Below are positions 8,606-16,127 of a stretch of DNA of 64,000 bases, in pieces. The stretch lies in contig NC_007964.1 in the NCBI RefSeq assembly GCF_000013885.1, positions 2,404,001-2,468,000 on the forward strand. The letters are read 5' to 3'. The notes beneath the pieces are model-generated. The model made no database searches and was not told the DNA's origin. It was given only the letters and a program-made list of their open reading frames with translations. Position numbers and translations under genes: made by a program. The stretch comes from Nitrobacter hamburgensis X14 (GTDB lineage: Bacteria > Pseudomonadota > Alphaproteobacteria > Rhizobiales > Xanthobacteraceae). How positions within the stretch are numbered: the first letter of the stretch is position 1; the number at the start of each line of letters is the position of its first letter.

Positions 8606-9958
8606 TCAGAACCGCGCGGTCGGCCCGACCGAGACTGAAAAGTTGTCGGTCGTGTAATTCGGCAGCGACGAGTCGATCTTCATGTATTGGACCTGAGTCC
8701 GCACGCCGACGTTCTTGTACACTTGCGCATCGAAGATCGCGCCGTAGCGTTGCTCCCTGTCGTTCCGCATCGTGAAGGGGTCGACGATCGGATTGGGCGC
8801 ATCATAATTGGCCCAGCTAAAGCCGATCGTCGGCGCGATCACGAACTGATGCGGCGTGCCGAACACCGACAGGGCGAACGCGTACGGAAAAGCCATGTCG
8901 ATCGAGTAGCGCTTGTAGGAGTAGTAATCGAAGATCGCGCGATTCTGATCGTATCCGGCGCGCGCCGCCCAATGCAGCAGCCCGAAGCGCAAATCCGATG
9001 TCACCGCCGCCGACAGCAGATCGCCGGTCTGCTGGCTGGCCGTCGGAAAGTTGGTCGAATCCGAGAAATCGCGGTGCCGCTGCTCGACGAACGCCTCCAG
9101 AAGCCCGAGATCGCCGACCGTCGTGCGCGCGGACACGCCGCCGCCGCCGGCCGAGAAATAATTGGCGTCCCCGAGCCAGACCTGATCGCCGATGCCGTAA
9201 AGCTTGAACGATGCGTTCTGGCCGATCCCGATGCGCGGACCGACGACGAGTTCGACCAGGCCGAGATTGAACTGGTTGAGCTTGTACTGGCGCGAATTGA
9301 CGCCGAGGAAGCTCGCTTCGATGGCATCCCCCCGCGTGCCGATCTTGTAGGCGTAGTTGGCTGTGAGTGTCTGGAAGAAATTCCAATCGGGATGCTTGCC
9401 GAACGCGCCGTCGAGAAGTGCATCCTGACCCAGGGCGCGCACCATCAGGCTTGAGGGACCAAAGTTGGCGTTGGTCTGATAGCGGAAGCCGGAGGTGGTA
9501 AACACGCTGAACTCGTATCGCGCCAGCCGGCGGTCGATTTCGGTCAAATAGGCGCGGACCTGGGCCCTGATGTCATCAGGGGCGTCGGCAGCCTTGATCG
9601 CCTCCTGAAAATAACTGCGCGCGAGTTCATACGAGCCGAGCTTGAAATACAGCACCCCCAGTTCGAGTTTCACGCGCGGCAGATTTGGATTGAAGAACAG
9701 CATACGTTCGAGCGCGCCGATAGCGGCTTCATAGTCGCCACGTTTCACAGCCTGCTCGGCGAACTTGAAACTCACCTCCAGGTTGGAGGGATTTTTGTAC
9801 ATCTGCTCGAACAGCGCGTCGTAGTCCTGCTCGACCACGGCCGCCGCCGTAATAGGCGGCGCCGGCGATTGCGCCGCAGCCCCCGAGCAGCAGGCAATCG
9901 TCGTGATCAAAACGAATGCGGCTTTCGCCGTATGAACAAGTTTCAAACCGCCACCCAA
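8606..9958 (-). CDS. TPR-containing outer-membrane beta-barrel protein (SlaM/DUF560-like)
   Basis: A 450-residue exported protein. The signal peptide ends near AAAQSPA (about residue 30); residues 45-150 hold tandem TPR-like helices (FKFAEQAVKRGDYEAAIGAL, LELGVLYFKLGSYELARSYF); from about 155 to the end the pattern alternates as in amphipathic beta strands and finishes in Phe (VGPTARF), the usual signal for barrel assembly. This architecture resembles the surface lipoprotein assembly modifier family; that assignment is by architecture, not a confirmed match. It is encoded upstream of and co-directional with the CHASE2 cyclase, but a 477-base gap containing a repeat separates them, so separate transcription is possible. 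Its substrate is unknown. Confidence 0.65.
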   Translation of the reverse strand: MGGGLKLVHTAKAAFVLITTIACCSGAAAQSPAPPITAAAVVEQDYDALFEQMYKNPSNLEVSFKFAEQAVKRGDYEAAIGALERMLFFNPNLPRVKLELGVLYFKLGSYELARSYFQEAIKAADAPDDIRAQVRAYLTEIDRRLARYEFSVFTTSGFRYQTNANFGPSSLMVRALGQDALLDGAFGKHPDWNFFQTLTANYAYKIGTRGDAIEASFLGVNSRQYKLNQFNLGLVELVVGPRIGIGQNASFKLYGIGDQVWLGDANYFSAGGGGVSARTTVGDLGLLEAFVEQRHRDFSDSTNFPTASQQTGDLLSAAVTSDLRFGLLHWAARAGYDQNRAIFDYYSYKRYSIDMAFPYAFALSVFGTPHQFVIAPTIGFSWANYDAPNPIVDPFTMRNDREQRYGAIFDAQVYKNVGVRTQVQYMKIDSSLPNYTTDNFSVSVGPTARF

Positions 9959-10308
9959 AACTATCTTTGATGCGAGACTCCCTTTCCATCTCCGTGGAAT
10001 ATCGAGGAAATCCGCAATGTAATGGTCGTCAGATTAGCGTCGGACGGCCCAATTGAAACAACCATGGCTGACGAGCGGGGTGATTTCAGCGCAGCGTCAC
10101 CTTTTTGCCACACATTGAATTATTGAAATCAATGACTTGGCGACATGTCCCGAACGGGCACACGAGCCATAGAGAGACGGGAGCCCTCGCCCCGGCCGCC
10201 GCGATAGCCGTCGGACTGTCGGCGCAGCCATCAGTCCGGCGAGAGACACAGCCGGTCCAAGCAAACTGCGTGACATCGGGACCCCGCCCTTCCTATAAGG
10301 GGGCGCAT
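9959..10308. other. Intergenic region before tRNA-Arg
   Basis: The segment holds the upstream region of the barrel gene (leftward) and the promoter region of tRNA-Arg (rightward; CCTATAAGGGGGCG lies just before it). No protein gene or clear repeat was seen. Confidence 0.5.
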
Positions 10309-10385
10309 GCGCTCGTAGCTCAGCTGGATAGAGCATCGGATTTCGATTCCGAGGGTCGGGAGTTCGAATCTCTCCGAGCGCGCCA
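10309..10385 (+). tRNA. tRNA-Arg (anticodon UCG)
   Basis: 77 nt fold as a standard cloverleaf: acceptor GCGCTCG pairs with CGAGCGC at the end, D-arm GCTC..GAGC, anticodon stem TCGGA/TCCGA with loop TTTCGAT (anticodon TCG), T-arm with GTTCGAAT, discriminator G and an encoded CCA. It reads CGA and related Arg codons. Its orientation points into a gene-poor region, but no duplicate of its 3' end was seen downstream. Confidence 0.96.
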
Positions 10386-10714
10386 CCTCCGCATTTGGAC
10401 GCAATTATTCAATAATGCGTGCTCGCGCTGATCGCTGTCGGGCCGGCACCAAGTCCAGTCGAAGCGCAGGAAGCCGTCCTTGAATCTGCAGAAACGGCGA
10501 CATGGCCGCCCTCCGCGACCTGGCAGAACTGGCCGAGTCTGGCAGGGCATCGATCGCGAATTGAATGCGCTGGTCAACGTCACCCTCCGAAGTGAACAGC
10601 GCGGCCAGTTGGCCCGAGCGGCGAGAGTTTGCCTGCCTAGAGTGCGACAGATCGCGCGTTCCCGGAACGTTTCCCGCACCTGTCGCTTAACTAGTTGCAA
10701 AGAAAGGAAAATAT
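10386..10714. other. Intergenic region between tRNA-Arg and PRC-barrel gene
   Basis: No gene can be supported; short frames here have no recognisable content. Just before the PRC-barrel gene there is GGAAC at 10664 and a good ribosome binding site (AAAGGA) at 10704-10709. Confidence 0.5.
10664..10688 (+). promoter_or_regulatory. Weak candidate EcfG (general stress) promoter
   Basis: GGAAC at 10664-10668 is followed after 16 bases by GCTT. The alphaproteobacterial EcfG consensus is GGAAC-N16/17-CGTT, so the -35 matches and the -10 only partly. Position 27 bases before the PRC-barrel start is plausible. Tentative. Confidence 0.22.
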
Positions 10715-11080
10715 ATGTCCATGAAAAAAAGGAGAACCGACCACTTGATCGCCAGCGATAGAAAGTCTGGGAAGGCTGTCTACGGCGCCGAGAAAAAGAA
10801 GATAGGTTCAATCAAACGTGTGATGGTTGACAGGAAGAGCGGGGAAATTGCCCACGCCGTACTCGGTTTCGGCGGCTTCCTTGGCTTCGGCGACGATCAT
10901 CACATGGTACCGTGGAACCTGCTGAGATACGACGCTGATCTTGGTGTGTACAGTTCCGACATAAGCGGGAGCCGGCTGAAAGGCCGCCCGAAGCACGGCA
11001 CCGAAACCATCTTTGACCGGAATGCCCGATACGCAGTGCTCGACAAGTATGACAACGAGTGGGTGATGCATCCCGGCTGA
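10715..11080 (+). CDS. PRC-barrel domain protein
   Basis: A 121-residue soluble protein. The core GKAVYGAEKKKIGSIKRVMVDRKSGEIAHAVLG, continuing FGGFLGFGDDHHMVPWNLL, matches the PRC-barrel fold (a small beta barrel first seen in photosynthetic reaction centre subunit H and RimM), with the typical IG..IDRV..D..SG...YAV sequence logic. Its role is unknown; family members in rhizobia are often stress-induced. AAAGGA six bases upstream supports the start, and a strong terminator follows. It is the first gene after tRNA-Arg. Confidence 0.85.
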   Translation: MSMKKRRTDHLIASDRKSGKAVYGAEKKKIGSIKRVMVDRKSGEIAHAVLGFGGFLGFGDDHHMVPWNLLRYDADLGVYSSDISGSRLKGRPKHGTETIFDRNARYAVLDKYDNEWVMHPG

Positions 11081-11108
11081 GCATTGGAACTTCCGTTACT
11101 GAAACTTA

Positions 11109-11133
11109 CCCGCCGGGATGCCCGGCGGGTTTT
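11109..11133 (+). terminator. Rho-independent terminator of PRC-barrel gene
   Basis: A perfect 9-bp GC stem CCCGCCGGG / CCCGGCGGG with loop ATG, followed by TTTTG, 28 bases after the stop codon. Confidence 0.9.
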
Positions 11134-11159
11134 GTGCGTCAGGCGCGATATTTGCCCGA

Positions 11160-11363
11160 TTATCTTGGTGACTGAAGGCCTGGGGACGACAGCCATTTGT
11201 CGATGCGCGACGCTGTTTCAGCTTGTCGTGCCTTTCGTATTAACCGCTCTCGCTCAACGCCGGGCTGAGTACCGCGCGCCTCTTTACGCAGGCGCTGAGC
11301 TTCATCGTTGAGGCGTTGATGAAGAGATTTGAGATTCTGTGGAAAGCGAGGTCGAGTCTGCAT
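11160..11363 (-). CDS. Small basic conserved protein of unknown function
   Basis: 67 residues starting MQTRPRFPQNLK, very rich in Arg, Lys, Gln and Glu and predicted to be helical (LHQRLNDEAQRLRKEARG, ERERLIRKARQAETASRID). AGGAG lies eight bases before this ATG, so it was preferred to one 13 codons further upstream. I recall similar short proteins with 'RKA.QAETAS.ID.WLSSPGLQ' ends in Bradyrhizobium-type genomes, but no function is known to me. No signal peptide or membrane segment. Confidence 0.6.
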   Translation of the reverse strand: MQTRPRFPQNLKSLHQRLNDEAQRLRKEARGTQPGVERERLIRKARQAETASRIDKWLSSPGLQSPR

Positions 11364-11904
11364 GGTGTTGCTCCTGTGTTGACGAAGGCGGGAGCGCAAC
11401 ACTGTCAGTCACCGATAAATGCCGATCTCCGGACGGCGGTGATAATGAGGTCGAGCGCTATAGAGCGAATATTGCGAGTACGCGGGTGCTATCACGGTAT
11501 TCCCGCGAGCGCAGATATCAGTCCCTTCGGGGATCTTCGAACAGGCAATTCACGAGCAACGCGATTTACCCGTTTGCGCTCTGCCGCCAGCGCCGGTTAT
11601 GCTGGTCATAGTGTTTTGGTGACTACTTCCATATGGGCAGCCCAGCCGAACATAACCAGAGCGGCGCGACCGAAACCCAAAAAGAAAAATCGGCCTTCAT
11701 TGGTTGAATTGGGGCCGATCGACAAAAAAGCCGCCGAGCGATAGCGGTTCGACTCTTTCAGCGCCGCCATTAGGCAACGTCCGTATTTGGGTGCTGGAGC
11801 GGTGCACTGACGAAAACTGCACTGGAAGTTTCAGACGTTGCAATACGAAACGGAAGCGGCTTACAGGCGTTCGGACGCTGAATGGGCGTATTGTGTCGCA
11901 AGCG
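11364..11904. other. Gene-poor stretch, AT-richer than surroundings
   Basis: 541 bases with no coding sequence I can support. By eye the base composition becomes AT-richer from here to about 12900 than in the flanking core genes. Overlapping short frames on both strands lack recognisable features. Confidence 0.4.
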
Positions 11905-12693
11905 CTACCGCGTTCCCTTGAGTACTTTGCGGACCGCATCAAATGTTCTTTTTTCGTCTGGCTCCTCCTGTTCGAACCAATGTCCGGGAGGATATTTGGC
12001 AATGCGGCGAGCGAAAAACGAGGCAGGCTGCCACGCGTCACGATTCTTCTTTTTGAATATGATGATGCCTTGGCGCGTAAAGTACGACGGGCCTGTGATC
12101 TTACAATCCACCGAGAGCTGTAGCCGCCAAAGATCATCCTTTGATGCCTTGTCGGACAGGACCACGTACTCGAGAGATACAGGGTTGCCGATTGTGCAGC
12201 GCCCTTTCTTCAATAGATCGCCTAGTCCACCCTGCGCCGTAGCGACAAAGTCGTAGTTGGATGTATCACGTAAAAAGGAAACGTTAGGCTGCGGGTAGTC
12301 GTCCGCCACCTCACGAGCAATTAGAGACAGCGCAAACGGTCGCCAGCCGAGTTCCATCGTCTTCGCGTAGGCTGGCCCGAGTGACATGACGCCACTCGCC
12401 GATATATCCCACGTGATTGTGTACTCGTCGTCCGGCTTGTCGCCTTGGTTTCTGGACCACGACAGGAACACGGGGTCTTCAGAGTCATGCTTTTGGCCGA
12501 CCCCCCACCCTCTCGGGACAAAATGGGCAACCTTGGCAGCGTGAGACAGGATATCGTCTATCGTCGCTCCATCTTGCGCTCGCCATGTTGTCTTGACCCT
12601 TTTTATCAACACGTCTTCTTCGGCGTATGCGCGCCCAAAAATTGCGCTTATTATTGCGAACATAGCAAAGAGCAGCGACCAACGATGGAACAT
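11905..12693 (-). CDS. Exported protein of unknown function
   Basis: A 262-residue protein with a signal peptide (MFHRWSLLFAMFAIISAIFG, cleavage likely after AYA). The mature part begins EEDVLIKRVKTTWRAQDGAT and is mixed alpha/beta with no motif I recognise; it has three cysteines at most and ends in a basic tail (FDAVRKVLKGTR). Codon use looks less GC-biased than in the neighbouring core genes, suggesting acquisition or an orphan gene. No strong ribosome binding site. It stands alone between two gene-free stretches. Confidence 0.6.
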   Translation of the reverse strand: MFHRWSLLFAMFAIISAIFGRAYAEEDVLIKRVKTTWRAQDGATIDDILSHAAKVAHFVPRGWGVGQKHDSEDPVFLSWSRNQGDKPDDEYTITWDISASGVMSLGPAYAKTMELGWRPFALSLIAREVADDYPQPNVSFLRDTSNYDFVATAQGGLGDLLKKGRCTIGNPVSLEYVVLSDKASKDDLWRLQLSVDCKITGPSYFTRQGIIIFKKKNRDAWQPASFFARRIAKYPPGHWFEQEEPDEKRTFDAVRKVLKGTR

Positions 12694-13060
12694 AGGATTC
12701 TTGCGCCTTCAACAAGTTGCTTCATGCTTCCGGTATGCTTCCGGTCGAAACGATAATTCCGCCCCCGAAAGAATAAAACAAAGCACTATACGGTCGGGCG
12801 TCTGATAGCTCAATGCACGTCCTCGCTCTACGGCGTGGGAGACGAGCCATGTCCTCCTGGAATCGAGGCACATCGCCGGCTTAGAAGCTGCCGCTGAAGC
12901 CGAGTGGCGGTCACGGTGACTAGCACCTCCTCCCGTTGCCGAGGGAGGTCTTCATCCATAGGTTGATAGCGCAGAGCCACGTGCTCGGCTTGTTCACTCA
13001 AAATCCGGCTCAGGGGGCGAAGGTGGAGAAATAGACGTCATAACGTGGAGGTTATTTCCC
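12694..13060. other. Intergenic region upstream of lactate permease
   Basis: No gene seen. It contains a small inverted repeat CTCCC-gttgccga-GGGAG near 12931-12948 and, immediately before lldP, a strong ribosome binding site (GTGGAGGT at about 13045-13052). Confidence 0.5.
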
Positions 13061-14667
13061 ATGTTTACGCAAATTCTCGATCCCACTGGCAATCTGTTTA
13101 TGACATGGCTGGTCGCGCTCATTCCGGTCGCGGCCCTGCTCTTTATGCTGGCAGCGCTGCGTTGGTCGGCCTGGGTGGCCACGCTCGTCGGCTCGCTGAT
13201 TACGGTCGCGCTTGGCCTCTGGGTTTGGCGGATGCCGGTGGGCGACGGCATCCGGGCCTATGCCTACGGCTCGGCCACCGGCGTCTGGAACGTCGACTGG
13301 ATCACGTTCTGGGGCGTGATGCTGTTCAACACCCTGGTCATCACCGGCACCTTCGACAAGCTGCGCCGCTGGCTGGTCTCGCAAGGCACGCAGGATGTGC
13401 GGGTGCAGACCATTCTGTTCGCTTGGGCCTTTGGCGCGCTTTTGGAAGGCCTGGTTGGATTCGGCTATCCCTGGGCTTTCGTGGCGCCGATCCTCATCGC
13501 ACTCGGCATTCCCGATCTCGACGCCATCCGGGTGGCGGCGATCGCCAACAACGCGCCTGTTTCCTATGGCGCCCTTGGCGCCCCCATCATCGCGCTCGCC
13601 GCCGTCACCGGCTACCCGCTGCTCGCACTCTCTGGTTCGATCAGCAAGGTTGTCGCGGTGCTCGCGCTGCTGCCGCCCTGGATCCTGCTCTATCTGGTAT
13701 CCGGCAAGAGGGGGATGTGGGGCGCGTGGCCATTGGCCGTGGTTGGCTCGCTTGGCTATATCGCCGGCCAATTGCCGGTGGGCCTCTATCTTGGCCCCTA
13801 TCTGCCGGACGTTGCCGGTGCGATTGTCTGCTTCATCTGCGTCCTGATCCTGCTCAAGATCTGGCGCCCCGCGGAAGTTCTCGGCTACGGCGGCACGCCG
13901 GTGAGCGGCGGCGCTGCCATGGCAGAGGCGCACGCCTTTCTGGCCGCGATATCGCGCAGGCATGGATGCCGATCGCGGTCCTGATCATCGTTGTCGTCGC
14001 CTGGACCGGTCCCTGGTCGAAATTGCCAGGCGTCGTGCTGCTGCACATGCAAGTGGCCGCGGCATCATCAATCGCACCGGGCGCGACCATCGCAGCGGCC
14101 TTCAATTGGACACCGTTCGTGGGCGGCTCGGCGATCCTGGCTTCGTGGATCATCGTCGCTTTGCTGCTACGGGTGAACGGTCAGCAGCTTTCCGAGATAT
14201 GGCGCAAGACCTGGTCGCAGATGTGGGGTGCTTGTCTGGTCGGCGTGTTCATCTTCGGCTTGGCCTACGTCTATAACTACTCGGGCATGGCGGCTTCGCT
14301 GGCCAAAGCCTTCTCCGCGCTCGGCACCGGCTTTATCATTGTCGCGCCAATTCTCGGCTTTATCGGCGTGGCTCTGTCGGGCAGTAACACCTCGACCAAT
14401 GCGATGTTCGGCAAATTCCAGGCGCTGGTCGGGCAATTGCTCGGTTTTCCGCCGCTGTTATTGCCGACGGTCAACTCGGTGGGCGCCGAGATCGGCAAGC
14501 CGGTGGCGCCGCAGACAGCGAGCGTCGGTGTTTCGACCACCCGCTTCGTTCGCAACGAAGGCGAGGTCATCCGACATAACTTTTTCTGGTGTCTGGTGGT
14601 GCTGGTTTATCTCATCATCATCAGCGTTGGTTTCTATGTGTTGGCTCCTGGCACGATGACCATTTAA
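13061..14667 (+). pseudogene. lldP: L-lactate permease (LldP family), interrupted by a one-base frameshift
   Basis: Two overlapping frames together encode one LctP/LldP-type permease of about 535 residues, the family's usual length. The first frame (13061 to about 13950) starts after GGAGG and has the membrane helices and motifs WSAWVATLVG, GALLEGLVGFGYPWA and NNAPVSYGALGAP. The second (about 13950-14667) continues with DIAQAWMPIAVLII, FVGGSAILASW, LSGSNTSTNAMFGKFQ and ends FYVLAPGTMTI. The switch is from frame 2 to frame 1, equivalent to one deleted base near 13945-13955 (CTGGCCGCGATATC). The rest of both halves is intact, so the lesion is recent or a sequencing error. It would import lactate or glycolate with protons. 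Confidence 0.85.
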
Positions 14668-14690
14668 GGGAACAGGACAAATCTTGCATG

Positions 14691-14719
14691 AAAGGGGCGC
14701 TTAAATCGCGCCCCTTTTT
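14691..14719 (+). terminator. Rho-independent terminator of lldP
   Basis: A 10-bp stem AAAGGGGCGC / GCGCCCCTTT with a 7-base loop and a T-run, 24 bases after the stop codon. Confidence 0.92.
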
Positions 14720-14958
14720 GCAACTTATGCTTCGCAGAAAATGCTGCGGGTAATGCGCATGCCCTGATTCATTGCAATGCTCAGCGCGCTGTTGCAAATG
14801 CCTGGCAGCAGCGCCGACAGTTTTTCAGCCGGACAATCGATCGAAGTTGGACGATCTACTGTGGGATTTTTTTCGTAGTCTCAGTTTTCTATCGTGGAAC
14901 CGGCTGGAACTTTGGGTGCAACCAGGCATTATTGCCGGCATCCGCAACGGAGATTCGA

Positions 14959-15417
14959 ATGAAAAAGATCGCACTTGCAACGTCGCTGGCCCTTGGGGCT
15001 GCGCTTCTCGCGACTCCGGCCTCGGCGTTACCTGCGAGTGGGCCAACCTCGATGCCGTCGCCCAGTGCCATCCAGCCGGTGCAGTTCTTCTACGGCGGAC
15101 GGAACTACTGTTGGTATGACAACGGCTGGCGCGGCCCCGGCTTCTATTGGTGCGGCTATGCGTTCCGTCGTGGCATGGGTTGGGGCGGCGGCGCAGGCTG
15201 GCATGGCTGGCATCGGGGTGGCCAACACTTCGGCGGCCATCGTGGCGGTCCCCGTCCCGGCATTCATCGTGGCGGTCCAGGTCGTTCCGGAATGCATCAC
15301 GGCGGCGGGAGAGGCCATGGTGGAGGTCATCACGGCGGCGGTCATGGTGGCGGTGGTCACGGTGGCGGTCATGGTGGCGGTGGTCACGGTGGCGGCGGTC
15401 ATGGCGGCCGCCATTAG
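14959..15417 (+). CDS. Exported Gly/His-rich protein
   Basis: 152 residues. The signal peptide is MKKIALATSLALGAALLATP with cleavage near ASA-LP. The middle part (RNYCWYDNGWRGPGFYWCGY) is aromatic with two cysteines and resembles segments of small exported Rhizobiales proteins. From about residue 70 on the protein is almost only Gly and His with some Arg, ending in repeats of HGGGHGGGG. Such tails can bind divalent metals, but no function is established here. An ATG nine codons upstream was rejected because the signal peptide begins at 14959. Confidence 0.7.
   Translation: MKKIALATSLALGAALLATPASALPASGPTSMPSPSAIQPVQFFYGGRNYCWYDNGWRGPGFYWCGYAFRRGMGWGGGAGWHGWHRGGQHFGGHRGGPRPGIHRGGPGRSGMHHGGGRGHGGGHHGGGHGGGGHGGGHGGGGHGGGGHGGRH
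15301..15414 (+). repeat. Coding tandem repeat of Gly/His codons
   Basis: Imperfect tandem copies of GGTGGCGGTCAT/CAC units (9-15 bases) inside the exported Gly/His-rich gene. Such arrays are prone to length change by slippage in multiples of three. Confidence 0.8.
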
Positions 15418-15677
15418 GCTGGTCCATCATCGGCTGGCGTAGCGCGGACTGCCGCGCTTCGCCTTTCCTCTGCAAAGGCCCTTGGCGAAAATCGCATAAT
15501 TCCAGATCACGGATTGGTCTGCGAAACTGCGTGCGCCGACACGATGTGCACGATGCTCGTCGCGCATCGCTTTCGAGTGCCGAGCCGTCCCCTGCGCCTT
15601 ATCGCATTGACGCGCTCGCGCCGCCTTTGACATAATGCCCCCGGACAAGACAAGATGCCGGTTGCGAGCGGATCGCC

Positions 15678-16028
15678 ATGAAAAATGGGCTATATTCGGT
15701 TCATGTTGCCTTGCTCGACGGCCGTGTGGGCAAGGGCAGCGGTGTCGTGATGTTCCGCGACGGCAAGATCCTCGGCGGCGACGCTTATCTGTTCTATACG
15801 GGCAGCTATTTCACAAAAGACGACGGTACGTTCAGGGGCGAGGTTCTGGTCCAGCGCCATACGCCGAGTGCCGACGCCAATCTGCTGTTCGGCAGTTCCC
15901 AACCCGTGGGCATCGGTGTCACCGGCACATTCACGGATACGACCGGCACGATGAACGGCACCGCGCTGGTCGGAAAGGCCAGTCAGATTTTTCGGGCAAC
16001 GCTGCACAAGCTGGCCGACGCGGATTGA
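15678..16028 (+). CDS. GrlR-like regulatory protein
   Basis: 116 residues beginning MKNGLYSVHVALLDGRVGKG, with GGDAYLFYTGSY and a C-terminal beta-rich half (GVTGTFTDTTGTMNGTAL). This matches the lipocalin-like pattern of the GrlR family, named for the negative regulator of the enteropathogenic E. coli type III secretion locus. Bradyrhizobium relatives often carry such proteins away from any secretion genes, as here, and their target is unknown. No signal peptide. Ribosome binding site GAGCGGAT precedes the ATG. It converges on the sensor kinase gene. Confidence 0.7.
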   Translation: MKNGLYSVHVALLDGRVGKGSGVVMFRDGKILGGDAYLFYTGSYFTKDDGTFRGEVLVQRHTPSADANLLFGSSQPVGIGVTGTFTDTTGTMNGTALVGKASQIFRATLHKLADAD

Positions 16029-16127
16029 CCGCTATTATGCCCTGATTTCGAAGAACCCGTGTCGTGGTTGCAGTCGTCGCTGCGAACTCGATATGAAATG
16101 CGTCGGCAACCACACTGGTTCGAGTTG

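Noticed and set aside
10480..10761. 93-codon + strand frame before the PRC-barrel gene
   Set aside because: Arg-rich without motif, no ribosome binding site, and it overlaps the well-supported start at 10715.
11697..12137. 146-codon minus-strand frame
   Set aside because: It overlaps the 262-residue exported protein in another frame and has no signal or family feature.
10309..13060. Integrated element at tRNA-Arg
   Set aside because: No integrase gene and no duplicate of the tRNA 3' end was found downstream, so an intact island is not supported.
13045..14667. A single 540-residue protein from one open frame
   Set aside because: The first 300 codons of this frame are an Arg-rich shadow; the true permease N-terminus is in the other frame from 13061, so the gene is frameshifted.
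15301..15414. Regularly repeated short units resembling an array
   Set aside because: The units are in-frame Gly/His codons of an exported protein; there are no fixed repeats with unique spacers, so not a CRISPR array.
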